Below are positions 25,461 through 34,586 of a stretch of 39,783 nucleotides of DNA, one piece after another. Position 1 is the stretch's first letter. Each line of letters begins with the position of its first letter. Source of the stretch: Coriobacteriales bacterium (lineage in GTDB: Bacteria > Actinomycetota > Coriobacteriia > Coriobacteriales > UMGS124); the NCBI GenBank assembly GCA_017515595.1, contig JAFWFL010000063.1:1-39783 (forward strand), read 5' to 3'. The position numbers and the translations under genes were made by a program. The notes under the pieces were generated by a model, which saw only the letters and a list, made by a program, of their open reading frames with translations, had not been told where the DNA came from and made no database searches.

Positions 25461-27912
25461 AGATGCCCTCGCTTACGTCAGCTTCAAAAAGGCGGGAGAT
25501 GAACATACCGTCAAAACCCTGCTCGGCATAGTAATGGGCAAGAGGGATGTAATGTGCGGGGTCATGAGAGTATCCGTGCAGCATAGCCATGAGAAAAGCA
25601 GGCAACCGGCTTGATGTATGCAGGGCAAGCGTTTTGATATTCTCTTCTGTTTTTGCGGTCAATTGGTTGCCGGTGGATTCTTCGAGATCTAAAAGGTACA
25701 ACATACTTTGCGCTTCTACGGCATCGGGATACATCTCAAGGACTTCCCGGGCAAGCGCGCGGGCCCTCTGTTTGTTGTGGTAATCATAGGAGTTACGCAT
25801 AGCCACGGTTTTCTCGACAGCATTTACAAGCGTATCACATGAGGCGCCGAGTTCCTGATTTGCTTCTTTATAAGCCCGGATGATTAAATACGCGTCACCG
25901 CTTTCGCCCCTATAGCATAAGAGGTTATAAAGAGCAAGCAAGAGCAGGCGGGGTGATATGGGGATTATTGTTTTCCAATCAAGGTTTACACGGGATGTCT
26001 GCTCTGCGTAGTAGGTATTAAAGAGGGTGTCCAAGCTCTGGGCCGAAGGCTGTCCCGAGGAAGCAGCAAGGAGCTTTTGGTAGTTCAGCTCAAGTTTCTG
26101 GGCCGCGGCCATGGCTTTTATGGTATATATCGCCCGGTTGATATAGCTCTTTTTATAAACTTCTTCCATTTGGATGGCTTTAAAGGCTGCGCGGTCTTCA
26201 AATTCTTGGGCAAAATCAATTTGGGACTTATAGGTTGCCAAGGGGATCGAATAGGGTATGGATTCGGACCTGAAGTGATGATAGTGATGCGGTTTGTGGT
26301 CTGGCGGATACTTCCTAAATCCCGGTCCGTATGATGCAAGGAGGATCTCAAGATAATCTGCCGGACAGGGAAGTGTACGATCCTCGAACGGCATTTCTAT
26401 AATGGTGTCAAACCACTCTTTTTTATAAATGTAACCGCTTGGGGCATCTGACGCGGTTGCGATGTAATACTCGGCATCTTCACGCGTGCTTACCAGGACC
26501 TCCCGGCTTAACTCGGCAAGAACCGCTTCTTCGCCTTCGGTTTCGCAGCGTTCAAGGTAAGAGGAATACTTCTCGAGAAAAGCCTGAGGACGGCACAGCC
26601 TTTTGCGCTTGAGTTTGTTTGACAGTTCATCAAAGACCAAATAGGTATATGCCTGGTCCTGAGCTTTTTCAAAAGGTCCGCTCAGGGGTAGCAGGATATA
26701 AATATCAAAAGCGACACCAAAGCCGCCGATCCCGCAATGACCGTACGTATTCTTGTAGTTTAGCTTTGTTGTATTGGTAAAGACAAACCGGCCCATAATA
26801 CCGGGATACCCCGGGCAATTAGACCAGTCGTCGAGCTGGCATTCGACAGGGGCTTGTGGGCTGTCCATGAGGGCCCTGAGCTTGTTATAGTTTGAAAGGT
26901 CCATAAAAAGGTCAACATCATGGTCCCAGGGGATAATACCCTTATGGCGGACTGCCCCAATAAGCGAACCCCATGCGAGGGTGTACTTTATCCTGTTTTT
27001 ACGGCATATTGTGTCAAAATAGAATAACGGTTGCAAGAGAAGGCGTTTTTCTTCCCGTAACCAGACATCGTAGGTAACGTTGTCGAGCGGTTTACCGTTA
27101 TCCAATAGAGTTATTTCTTCGAGGTCATTTGAAGCAGAAATATCGACGTCAAAGCAGGCTCCCTGCTGTAAAGATGCGGGAAGTTTAGGATGCCTTGATA
27201 AAATGCTGAGCCAGGTATTCTGACGGAGCTTTTGTTGGATTTGCTCGGGGACAGATTCTATGCAGCATGTTGCAAACGCCGTCCCCTCATTATCAACGTG
27301 GACAGTTGCGCTCAGCTCATTACGGAGAATATCTGTCGCAATAACATGAGCAACGCCCTTCCCCTGCGAAAGAGCCTTAAGAAGAATACAGTTCACGTAG
27401 GGACGATTGGGCTTCTCAGCTGCAAAAGGTTCTTGTGAGACATCTGCCAAAAGGCCAATGATGCGCAATGTAAAGTCTTTATTTTCATTAATATCGGGAA
27501 TTGCAAGGATGTTATGAAAAAGATAAAACCCCGATACAAAGCTCTTAAAACAATTGTTGATTTGAGTGGTTTGATTTGCACACGCAGATTGAAACACCTG
27601 CATACCATTACGGAGCGTAAGCTTCATACATATGTCTGTCTGTACGGTCTCGGTAAAGCGAGAAATTACAGTATCAAGATTGACAGCGGCATACCAAAGC
27701 GTTTGGTTGCTCAGCCTCAATATTCCACAGGGGACATGTGCTAAAGTGGCGGTATCGGTATAGAAATCAAGATATGCTTCAAAGCCAACAAAAGTACTCG
27801 CATTACAGGCGACCGAGAATGTCATGCCCAAATAGGGATTCTTCCATACTACGTCTGTTATTAAGATATGTTTACACAGCTCCTCATAGGAGAGCTCGGA
27901 ATTGCTTGCCAT
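25453..27912 (-). CDS. Large LicD-family phosphotransferase (copy 2)
   Basis: An 819-residue paralogue of the protein at 21024-23387 with the same three parts. The beta-rich N-terminal region covers residues 1-290. The LicD domain contains IKYTLAWGSLIGAVRHKG and IPWDHDVDLFM (Asp330, His331, Asp332, Asp334), and ends with FEDRTLPCPADYLEILL. The helical C-terminal region carries LLCYRGESGDAY and MYPDAVEAQSMLYLLDLE, nearly the same as copy 1. Divergence across the full length means the duplication is old. The ATG at 27912 is used because a promoter lies at 27950-27979, which would overlap the TTG at 27972; the ribosome site (GAGGG) is close, only two bases from the ATG. It heads a two-gene operon with the small degenerate LicD-like gene. 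Confidence 0.87.
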   Translation of the reverse strand: MASNSELSYEELCKHILITDVVWKNPYLGMTFSVACNASTFVGFEAYLDFYTDTATLAHVPCGILRLSNQTLWYAAVNLDTVISRFTETVQTDICMKLTLRNGMQVFQSACANQTTQINNCFKSFVSGFYLFHNILAIPDINENKDFTLRIIGLLADVSQEPFAAEKPNRPYVNCILLKALSQGKGVAHVIATDILRNELSATVHVDNEGTAFATCCIESVPEQIQQKLRQNTWLSILSRHPKLPASLQQGACFDVDISASNDLEEITLLDNGKPLDNVTYDVWLREEKRLLLQPLFYFDTICRKNRIKYTLAWGSLIGAVRHKGIIPWDHDVDLFMDLSNYNKLRALMDSPQAPVECQLDDWSNCPGYPGIMGRFVFTNTTKLNYKNTYGHCGIGGFGVAFDIYILLPLSGPFEKAQDQAYTYLVFDELSNKLKRKRLCRPQAFLEKYSSYLERCETEGEEAVLAELSREVLVSTREDAEYYIATASDAPSGYIYKKEWFDTIIEMPFEDRTLPCPADYLEILLASYGPGFRKYPPDHKPHHYHHFRSESIPYSIPLATYKSQIDFAQEFEDRAAFKAIQMEEVYKKSYINRAIYTIKAMAAAQKLELNYQKLLAASSGQPSAQSLDTLFNTYYAEQTSRVNLDWKTIIPISPRLLLLALYNLLCYRGESGDAYLIIRAYKEANQELGASCDTLVNAVEKTVAMRNSYDYHNKQRARALAREVLEMYPDAVEAQSMLYLLDLEESTGNQLTAKTEENIKTLALHTSSRLPAFLMAMLHGYSHDPAHYIPLAHYYAEQGFDGMFISRLFEADVSEGIYE

Positions 27913-27949
27913 ATCCCTCTGCTTTCTCGGCCATTCGGACAAGTAAAAT

Positions 27950-27979
27950 AGTATACGGGATTTCTGCAGCAACGTTCAA
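27950..27979 (-). promoter_or_regulatory. Promoter of LicD copy 2 operon
   Basis: On the minus strand TTGAAC (27979-27974) and TATACT (27955-27950) are 18 bases apart, 38 bases before the ATG. AACGTTCA occurs at the -35 (27971-27978) and again at 27987-27994, with TTGAACG at 28004-28010, which could be binding sites for a regulator. Confidence 0.6.
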
Positions 27980-28335
27980 GCAAAATAACGTTCACAACAA
28001 GAATTGAACGGTAAATTCGCGACTCTTGTATATGACTGAGATTTTTGACTTCCGAATAATTCGAAGCGGATTTTAAGCTCAAAGAAATGATACAATAACC
28101 AATTTAGAAGGCTAAACGGTATGCTGGTAAGATTACTCTTATTAGTATCTAGTATGAAAAAAAGGAACTGTTACGCATATATTATTAAATAATTAAGCGG
28201 ATTGTATCATCCCGATACTATAGTGGTTATGGAGCAGGTGATAGCTCCCGGTTTTATTGCAAAAGTATCGCCGACAATGCTGAATGGATAGCAAGTTGTT
28301 CTTTATGGTATGAGCGGAGAAAGGCTGGAAACGTT
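27980..28335. other. AT-rich divergent intergenic region
   Basis: About 350 AT-rich bases separate the minus-strand LicD promoter from the acyltransferase gene. I see no gene in it. It holds a short inverted repeat (CGAAT and ATTCG near 28046-28056) and a possible -10 (TATAGT, 28219-28224) without a good -35. The acyltransferase promoter should lie here. Confidence 0.4.
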
Positions 28336-29514
28336 TTGAACGCTTTGGTAAAAACATTACGTGAGGGATTTCCTCTTGAGTGGATAAGTAAACACAGGAA
28401 TGCTATTTACGGTTTATGCATTGTTTGGATCGTGTTTTTCCATGCTACTGCTATTAATAAAGTATATGATCTTTACTATGAGCCGGGATTTCGCTGGCTT
28501 TATAACATTGTGGGTATGGGGAATGTAGGTGTCGATATCTTTTTGTTCCTCTCGGGGATATCGCTCTATTATTCGTTTTCCAAAAATCCTAATACCAAGC
28601 AATTTTATACAAAGCGGCTTATACGTATTGTACCTGCTGTTTGGCTTATAGATGGTATCTATTGGTTTATTCGTTATGTGGTGCTCAAAGGCGATATGGG
28701 TAATTTTTTATCACGCATGAGCACTATGAGGTTTTGGATTACCGGTGATGAAACCATATGGTTTGTTTCGACCATTATTGTGCTCTATCTGTTGTACCCG
28801 CTTATTTACCGTTGGTTGTATTGTAAGCCTAAAGGAATTATCTGGCGTTTTGTTGCGCTTCTAGCTCTCACGTATGGTATGATAGCTCTTGTTGCAACTT
28901 GTTTACCAGCTTGGTACGATAAAGTAGAGGTTGGTCTTACGAGATTTCCGGTATTCATGATGGGCTGTTTTGCCGGCAAGTATGTAAAGGAGTGCAGGCA
29001 CATAAACTGGGTATTTATTTTACTGGCCGTTGTGTGCTCCTGCTTGTTTTTTGTTATTATCCATATGAAAGTTTTTACCGGCATGTACAAGCGGTTCTTT
29101 TATGCTTTTGGTGGTGTCTCGCTTACCTTTACCTTTACGTTGTTCTTCGAATTATGTACGAGAATAACCAAGAATCCCGATCTGGGTCTCATAAAATTCT
29201 TTACCTGGGTGGGTGGGTTTTCGCTTGAACTTTATTTGTCTCACATAATGCTAAACCAGGTATTGCGTCTGCAAGATTTCTATGTCAAAGGCGATTTTAT
29301 TCAGTATGCGGCAATGGCTTGTTGTGCGCTTGTGGTGGCTTGGACTGCAAAGAAAATTATAGATATTGTTTTAAAAAAGCATACATTAAAGTTACGACAA
29401 CAAACCAATGAAGCTCATATATCAGTTGAACAAGCTTCATCTGATGTGGGTAAACCGACTTTTGTTCCTCAAGAACCGATACCTCAAGAGGAACCTCATG
29501 ATTCTCGGGGATAG
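28336..29514 (+). CDS. Membrane acyltransferase, family 3 (OafA-like)
   Basis: An integral-membrane O-acyltransferase that probably adds acetyl or another acyl group to a surface glycan. About ten hydrophobic helices span residues 20-355. The first helix holds the conserved His of the family in GLCIVWIVFFHAT (about residue 37), and RLIRIVPAVWL is the typical Arg-rich loop. GNVGVDIFLFLSGI is another family signature. The TTG start at 28336 has GGAGAAAGG about 11 bases upstream, and no ATG lies nearby in frame. The last 35 residues are hydrophilic and rich in Pro, Gln and Glu; this part is encoded antisense over the relic of a small LicD-like gene, so the tail was probably acquired by readthrough. 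392 residues. Its neighbours suggest action on the same glycan as the LicD proteins. Confidence 0.85.
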   Translation: MNALVKTLREGFPLEWISKHRNAIYGLCIVWIVFFHATAINKVYDLYYEPGFRWLYNIVGMGNVGVDIFLFLSGISLYYSFSKNPNTKQFYTKRLIRIVPAVWLIDGIYWFIRYVVLKGDMGNFLSRMSTMRFWITGDETIWFVSTIIVLYLLYPLIYRWLYCKPKGIIWRFVALLALTYGMIALVATCLPAWYDKVEVGLTRFPVFMMGCFAGKYVKECRHINWVFILLAVVCSCLFFVIIHMKVFTGMYKRFFYAFGGVSLTFTFTLFFELCTRITKNPDLGLIKFFTWVGGFSLELYLSHIMLNQVLRLQDFYVKGDFIQYAAMACCALVVAWTAKKIIDIVLKKHTLKLRQQTNEAHISVEQASSDVGKPTFVPQEPIPQEEPHDSRG

Positions 29515-29528
29515 TTTTGTGTAATGTG
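29455..29528 (-). pseudogene. Relic 3' end of a third small degenerate LicD-like gene
   Basis: Positions 29464-29528 match 24431-24495 without gaps at 49 of 65 bases (my hand count). Read on the minus strand they encode TLHKTIPENHEVPLEVSVLE, against TLRKAIPQDHLSPLEVPVPE at the end of LicD-like copy 2 and KLEAAIPESHKLPLAFE in copy 1. Nothing upstream on that strand matches, so only the C-terminus survives. It overlaps the acyltransferase 3' end in antisense. Confidence 0.65.
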
Positions 29529-29584
29529 CCGATCGTGCAGCTTATCACACTATTTGACTTTTTATGAGGAAGGACTTCCATACC

Positions 29585-30970
29585 ATGTCAGAATTCAGAA
29601 CAGAACATGATTCCATGGGCGAGGTGCAGGTGCCTGCCGAGGCGTTTTGGGGGGCTCAGACACAGCGGAGTTATGAAAACTTCGCCATTGGTACCGAGCG
29701 CATGCCTCAGGAAATTATAGATGCGTTTCTGGTGCTCAAGACCGCAGCTGCCCAAGTCAATGCCGAGCTGGGCGTGCTCGACCCCATGGCAGCCACCCTC
29801 ATTGAGGATGCATGCTTTGAGATTCAAAACAAACAGCTCTATGAGCACTTTCCACTTAAGGTGTGGCAAACAGGCTCGGGCACACAGTCAAATATGAATG
29901 TCAATGAGGTTGTGGCACACCTGGCTAACCATCTTGCAAAAGAGCGCGGGATAGAGCTTGCCCAGCCCATACATCCTAATGACCACGTTAACCGCTCGCA
30001 GAGCAGTAACGATACCTTCCCAACAGCTATGCATATAGCTGCGGTTACTGCGTTGGATAATCATCTCTTGCCGACTTTAAGACGGCTCATAGACACATTC
30101 AAGCGTTTGGAAAGAGATAATCAAGGCGTGGTAAAAAGCGGACGTACCCACCTGCAGGATGCGGTACCTATCGCGTTTTCTCAGGAAATAAGCGGCTGGC
30201 GCGGGCTTTTGGAGTCAGCTCTCGAAGACATTCAGCACAGCATTCGTCCGCTGTTGCTGCTCGCACTGGGAGGCACAGCTGTTGGAACCGGTCTCAATTG
30301 CCCTGCAGGTTTTGATACGCTCGTTGCGCAAAAAGTAGCGCTTCTTACCGGAAGCCCGTTTAAAACGGATCCCAACAAATTCCATGCACTCACCGGCAAA
30401 GATGCACTGGTGTTTTCGCACGGCGCCCTTAAGGCTCTTGCAGCGAACCTTATGAAAATTGCCAATGACGTGCGCTGGCTTGCGAGCGGTCCGCGCCTTG
30501 GTTTGGGCGAGATCACGATCCCTGCTAATGAACCCGGCAGTTCTATTATGCCCGGTAAGGTAAATCCCACCCAGTGCGAAGCGCTTACCATGGTGGCGGT
30601 ACAGGTCATGGGCAATGACAGCGCGATTGGTTTTGCGGCGAGCCAGGGTAACTTTGAGCTCAATGTGTTTATGCCGGTTCTCATTTATAACTATCTCCAA
30701 AGTGTGCGTCTGCTCACCGATGCCATACGGTCTTTTGATAAGAACTGTGCGCAAGGTATTGTTGCGAACCGCGATGTTATGCGGCACAACCTGCACAATT
30801 CGCTTATGCTCGTAACATGTCTTAACCCCTATATTGGGTACGAAAATGCCGCAAAAGTAGCTAAAAAAGCTTATGTCGAGAATACCTCGCTTCGAGATGC
30901 CTGCATTGATTTGGGCTTTTTGACTCCCGAGAAATTTGACGAGGTTTTTAAGCCCGAAGAAATGATATAA
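29585..30970 (+). CDS. fumC: Class II fumarate hydratase
   Basis: Interconverts fumarate and L-malate in the cytoplasm without an iron-sulfur cluster. Homotetrameric enzyme of the fumarase/aspartase superfamily. Visible signatures are [48 protein letters not shown] (catalytic His region) and the superfamily loop [11 protein letters not shown] with its catalytic Ser (about residue 315). Length 461 residues is standard. The ATG at 29585 follows AGGAAGGA at ten bases; an upstream GTG/ATG extension of seven residues is not needed. The malic enzyme gene follows after 83 bases, so the pair can convert fumarate to pyruvate through malate and yield NAD(P)H. Confidence 0.96.
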   Translation: MSEFRTEHDSMGEVQVPAEAFWGAQTQRSYENFAIGTERMPQEIIDAFLVLKTAAAQVNAELGVLDPMAATLIEDACFEIQNKQLYEHFPLKVWQTGSGTQSNMNVNEVVAHLANHLAKERGIELAQPIHPNDHVNRSQSSNDTFPTAMHIAAVTALDNHLLPTLRRLIDTFKRLERDNQGVVKSGRTHLQDAVPIAFSQEISGWRGLLESALEDIQHSIRPLLLLALGGTAVGTGLNCPAGFDTLVAQKVALLTGSPFKTDPNKFHALTGKDALVFSHGALKALAANLMKIANDVRWLASGPRLGLGEITIPANEPGSSIMPGKVNPTQCEALTMVAVQVMGNDSAIGFAASQGNFELNVFMPVLIYNYLQSVRLLTDAIRSFDKNCAQGIVANRDVMRHNLHNSLMLVTCLNPYIGYENAAKVAKKAYVENTSLRDACIDLGFLTPEKFDEVFKPEEMI

Positions 30971-30994
30971 TAATTAATTCAAAAAAACTGAACA

Positions 30995-31027
30995 GTGTGC
31001 CGGTAAGAATTATTCTTACCGGCACAC
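30995..31027. promoter_or_regulatory. Hairpin in the fumC-malic enzyme gap
   Basis: Two perfect 16-base arms (30995-31010, 31012-31027) with a single central base. No T-run follows on the plus strand. It stands 11 bases before the malic enzyme ribosome binding site, so it may be an RNA processing or stability element, or a Rho-linked pause, rather than a plain terminator. Confidence 0.6.
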
Positions 31028-31053
31028 AGCATGAGAAAAGAGGAACTATATCT

Positions 31054-32205
31054 ATGAAAACCACTGCCGAGCGGAGCTTGGAGCTGCATGAGAAACTTCG
31101 TGGCAAGATCGAGGTCGTCTCGAGAGCTCACGCCGAGACTGCCGATGACCTCGCATTGCTTTATACTCCCGGTGTTGCCGAGCCCTGCAAGCAAATAGAG
31201 GCCGATTATCAAAAGTCGTGGGAACTCACACGCCGTCACAACCTTGTCGCCGTAATTACCGACGGCACTGCCGTGCTGGGTTTGGGAGATATTGGACCTG
31301 CTGCCGGCATGCCGGTTATGGAGGGCAAATGCCTGCTCTTTAAAGAGTTCGGAGATGTGGACGCATTCCCGCTCTGCATAGATACTCATGATGTTGACGA
31401 GGCGGTTCGTACCATTTACCTCATAAGCAAGAGCTTTGGCGGCATTAATCTCGAGGATATTGCCGCACCGCGCTGTTTTGAGATTGAGCGTCGCCTCAAA
31501 GAGATATGCGATATCCCGGTATTCCACGATGACCAGCACGGAACCGCGATTGTGTGTGCTGCCGGCCTGCTTAATGCTCTCAAAGTATGCGGTAAAGAGT
31601 TTGGGAAGGTTCGCATTGTTATTAACGGCGCCGGAGCCGCCGGTCTTGCGATTGCCGAGCTTTTGGTGCATATGGGCTTTGGCGAGGTCATGGTTTGCGA
31701 TTCAAAGGGCATAGTATGTGAGGGCGATGAGCGCCTTAACAGCGCAAAAGCTGCTATCGCAAAGATTACCAACCGCGAACACCTTACCGGTACGCTGGCC
31801 GACGCACTCAAAGGGGCAGATGCTTTTGTGGGTGTCTCGGCACCGGGTGTGGTAACGCCTCAAATGGTAGCCTCCATGAATGAGGGCATTGTATTTGCGA
31901 TGGCCAACCCTGTACCCGAGATAATGCCCGATGAGGCAAAAGCCGGAGGAGCCAAGGTAGTGGCCACAGGACGGAGCGACTTCCCCAACCAGATTAACAA
32001 CGTACTCGTGTTCCCCGGTATTTTTAAAGGTGCGCTTAAGGCAAGAGCTCCTCAGATTACCGAAGAAATGGAGATAAAAGCAGCCTACGCCATTGCTTCT
32101 CTCGTTCCGGAAGACAAGTTGAGCCCCGAGTATATTATCCCAAGCGCCCTCGATAAAACCGTAGCAGACGTAGTTGCTGCCGCCGTTGCCGAGTGTGTGC
32201 GCTAA
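31054..32205 (+). CDS. NAD(P)-dependent malic enzyme (decarboxylating)
   Basis: Oxidatively decarboxylates malate to pyruvate and CO2. It is the short bacterial form, 383 residues, without a phosphotransacetylase extension. [53 protein letters not shown] (metal-binding Asp pair) and the Rossmann motif [16 protein letters not shown] are all in place. The ATG at 31054 is chosen because AGAGGAA (31039-31045) is eight bases upstream; the upstream in-frame ATG/GTG would place coding sequence inside the hairpin. Cofactor preference (NAD or NADP) cannot be told by eye. It is probably co-expressed with fumC and, closely downstream, the GNAT gene. Confidence 0.94.
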   Translation: MKTTAERSLELHEKLRGKIEVVSRAHAETADDLALLYTPGVAEPCKQIEADYQKSWELTRRHNLVAVITDGTAVLGLGDIGPAAGMPVMEGKCLLFKEFGDVDAFPLCIDTHDVDEAVRTIYLISKSFGGINLEDIAAPRCFEIERRLKEICDIPVFHDDQHGTAIVCAAGLLNALKVCGKEFGKVRIVINGAGAAGLAIAELLVHMGFGEVMVCDSKGIVCEGDERLNSAKAAIAKITNREHLTGTLADALKGADAFVGVSAPGVVTPQMVASMNEGIVFAMANPVPEIMPDEAKAGGAKVVATGRSDFPNQINNVLVFPGIFKGALKARAPQITEEMEIKAAYAIASLVPEDKLSPEYIIPSALDKTVADVVAAAVAECVR

Positions 32206-32221
32206 GAAAGGAAACTCACAG

Positions 32222-32785
32222 ATGAGCCTAACCTTTAAATTGGTAGAAACCTCCGAGGATATTGAACTTGTAACAGGCATTGCATATGAGATTTGGCATG
32301 AGTACTGGCCGGAGCATATTGGAGAAGCCCAGACAAACTACATGGTTTCGCATTTTCAGAGTCTCGAAGCTATAACGAAGGACATTAACGAGCATGGGTA
32401 CCTCTACTACGTGCTTTACGACGAGGATCAAAAGATTGTGGGCTATACGGCCGCGCAGTTTGAGAGCTATGATTCTCCCGATGATCCGGATTCTCTCAAA
32501 CATGGCCCTGCCATTAATAATGTAGCTCTGAGCCGTCTTTTTATTTCCAAGATTTATCTCTATGCCCAGGAGCGCGGTAAGCATTACGCGAGTGAGGTTA
32601 TTGCTTTTTATACCAGGCTCTGCCAGGACCGCCACGTTCCGGCTATGTATCTTACCGTCAACCGCGGTAATGAACTTGGCGTGCGTGCCTACAAAGGCAA
32701 GGGCTTTGAGGTGATCGAAGAAGTTGACGCGCCGATTGGCGAGGGATTTGTCATGAATGACTATATTATGGCAAAACGAGTTTGA
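32222..32785 (+). CDS. GNAT-family N-acetyltransferase
   Basis: A 187-residue acetyl-CoA-dependent acyltransferase. The acetyl-CoA loop region is weakly canonical (LYAQERGKHYASEVIAF), and the fold is recognised from IVGYTAAQFESYD, LSRLFISKIYL and the C-terminal YLTVNRGNELGVRAYKGKGF, which is a common GNAT ending in which a residue near RAYxxxGF binds CoA. The ATG at 32222 follows AAAGGAA at eight bases and starts 16 bases after the malic enzyme stop, so it is likely co-transcribed. Substrate not predictable; protein, amino-acid or small-molecule amines are all possible. Confidence 0.85.
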   Translation: MSLTFKLVETSEDIELVTGIAYEIWHEYWPEHIGEAQTNYMVSHFQSLEAITKDINEHGYLYYVLYDEDQKIVGYTAAQFESYDSPDDPDSLKHGPAINNVALSRLFISKIYLYAQERGKHYASEVIAFYTRLCQDRHVPAMYLTVNRGNELGVRAYKGKGFEVIEEVDAPIGEGFVMNDYIMAKRV

Positions 32786-32811
32786 TTCTGACCGGTATAA
32801 AGCATTACTAT
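32782..32811 (+). promoter_or_regulatory. Possible promoter of the APC permease gene
   Basis: TTGATT (32782-32787) and TACTAT (32806-32811) are 18 bases apart, overlapping the end of the GNAT gene. The ATG at 32901 would then have a leader of about 80 bases. Confidence 0.35.
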
Positions 32812-32900
32812 AAGCATGTACGGCAAACAAAAGTACGAGTGTAGTTAAATGGGGTGGGATATCCGGGCGTAACGCTTGGCCAAGAGACAAGGATCCAAAA

Positions 32901-34568
32901 ATGACTGGAATACATAGCCTCAAAAAGGTTAATATCAGTGCGTTTGGTATTGCGATTGTTCTGTATTGTTTGGTAGCATCCGGCGCGTTTGGTATAGAGG
33001 AGATTATTCCTCTGGTTGGTCCGGGTATGACCATCATCCTGTTGGCGATTTTCCCGCTTATTTGGGGCTTACCGATCTCGAACCTTGTTGCCGAGTGTAA
33101 TGCGATCATGCCGGCCGAAGGCGGTGTGCAAACGTGGGCCCGGGCGGCGCTCGGAGAATTCTGGGGCTACCAGGTGGGCTGGTGGGCGATTGTCTCAACC
33201 TATATTTCGAGCGGAGAGTATGTGGCTCTTGCGGCCGGTTATGCAGACCAGCTATTTGGACTTGATGCTACGGGATCGTTCCTCATCAAAATCGCGATGA
33301 TTGCCCTCTTTACCATTATTAACCTCCTGGGATTTAAAGAGGTCGAGAAGTCAGACGCGGTACTCTCGCTTATTATTGTAGTGGTATTTGCGCTTGTTAC
33401 TGTTATTGGCTTTGGCAGCTGGCAAACCAACCCCATGGAACCGGTTCTTGCCCCGGAGATTGTTCCGAGCGATATAGCCGAGGGTATGCTCCTCTGTGTA
33501 TGGATGTACTGTGGTTTTGAATGTATTGCGGCCATGGGCGGAGAAATCAAGAATCCGGGTGCGGTATCCAAGGGTCTTAAGATTGCGTTGCCGCTTATCG
33601 CTTTGAGTTACATTCTTCCAACGTTTGCCGGAATTGCAGCTCTTCCGGAGGGAAGCTGGGTAGATTGGGGCGTCGACGGAGGTATGACCGAGGAGACCCT
33701 CGGATACGCAAGCGTTCTCGAGCAGTCATTCCCCGGATTTGGCGCATTGCTGTTCCTTCCTGTGGCGATTTTCTCGGAATGCGCAATTTACAACACCTAT
33801 TTGGCAAGCGGCTCGCGTAACCTCTTTGTACTCGCAGAAGACAACCTCTTTCCCAAGGGAGTAGCCAAGCTCACAAGCCGCAGCCGCGTGCCTTATGTGG
33901 CAATTCTAACCATTACTCTTTCTTCTATTATACTTTCGCAGCTTGAGTTTACGGTACTCGTAGAGCTTGAATCGGTATTCATTCTTGCCACCTATGTAGT
34001 TTTGAGCATTACTGTTATGCGCTTCCGTAAGATGTATCCGGTTGAGCAGCGTTCGAAGGCAGTAAAAGAGGGCACCATCGGCGGCGGCAAGTTTGGCCTT
34101 ATGTGGTGCGTACTGCTCCCCATTATTATCTCGTTTGTAGCATTTATGCTCAATGACCTTGAGTATCTTTTATACAGTATTATCGCGTTGGGCAGCGGCA
34201 TTGTAGCCTATGTTATTTGCAAACATGTATACGGAGGCAGGGACGCCAAGAGCTTTGCCGAGCGTGTAGCCGAGGAAATCGGCGACGAACCCTCCGCACC
34301 GGTTACCGAAGCAGTCATTGCACAGGACGGCATTGCAGCAGGAACCGAAGCAACAGCCGGAGAAATTCTTGTGGGCACCATGCTTACCGATGTCGTAGGC
34401 AGCACATCCGTAGGAGAAGCTAAACCCGCAGAAGAAGCGCCAAAGGAAGCTGCAAAGCACCGCTTAACCCGCCACCCGCTGAACCCCGACGACGGCGGTC
34501 AGATAGCCCTCTTTGTGGGAATCCTCGTCCTCCTCGCATTCCTAGGCCTCGCCGCAAGCCTGATCTAG
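32901..34568 (+). CDS. APC-superfamily amino-acid permease with extra C-terminal helix
   Basis: A secondary transporter, probably for an amino acid or amine. Residues 10-450 contain about twelve hydrophobic helices; the first includes VASGAFGIEEIIPLVGPG, a variant of the substrate-binding GxG break of APC helix 1, and MPAEGGVQTWARAALGEFWG matches the helix 2-3 region. After helix 12 comes an Ala/Glu-rich linker of about 80 residues (about 450-530) and then one more helix (ALFVGILVLLAFLGLAASLI), unusual for the family. The ATG at 32901 follows AAGGAT at six bases. The gene ends at a bidirectional terminator. Substrate not determined; Eggerthellaceae commonly ferment amino acids, so arginine or glutamate types are plausible. 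Confidence 0.9.
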   Translation: MTGIHSLKKVNISAFGIAIVLYCLVASGAFGIEEIIPLVGPGMTIILLAIFPLIWGLPISNLVAECNAIMPAEGGVQTWARAALGEFWGYQVGWWAIVSTYISSGEYVALAAGYADQLFGLDATGSFLIKIAMIALFTIINLLGFKEVEKSDAVLSLIIVVVFALVTVIGFGSWQTNPMEPVLAPEIVPSDIAEGMLLCVWMYCGFECIAAMGGEIKNPGAVSKGLKIALPLIALSYILPTFAGIAALPEGSWVDWGVDGGMTEETLGYASVLEQSFPGFGALLFLPVAIFSECAIYNTYLASGSRNLFVLAEDNLFPKGVAKLTSRSRVPYVAILTITLSSIILSQLEFTVLVELESVFILATYVVLSITVMRFRKMYPVEQRSKAVKEGTIGGGKFGLMWCVLLPIIISFVAFMLNDLEYLLYSIIALGSGIVAYVICKHVYGGRDAKSFAERVAEEIGDEPSAPVTEAVIAQDGIAAGTEATAGEILVGTMLTDVVGSTSVGEAKPAEEAPKEAAKHRLTRHPLNPDDGGQIALFVGILVLLAFLGLAASLI

Positions 34569-34586
34569 GGCAAAACCAGCTCAAAT

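Noticed and set aside
30979-31671. 230-codon minus-strand frame over the malic enzyme gene
   Set aside because: Antisense shadow of a highly conserved enzyme; its composition follows the sense codons.
32228-33109. 293-codon minus-strand open frame across the GNAT gene and permease start
   Set aside because: Wholly antisense to two genes with recognisable motifs and good ribosome sites; no start signal and no known domain.
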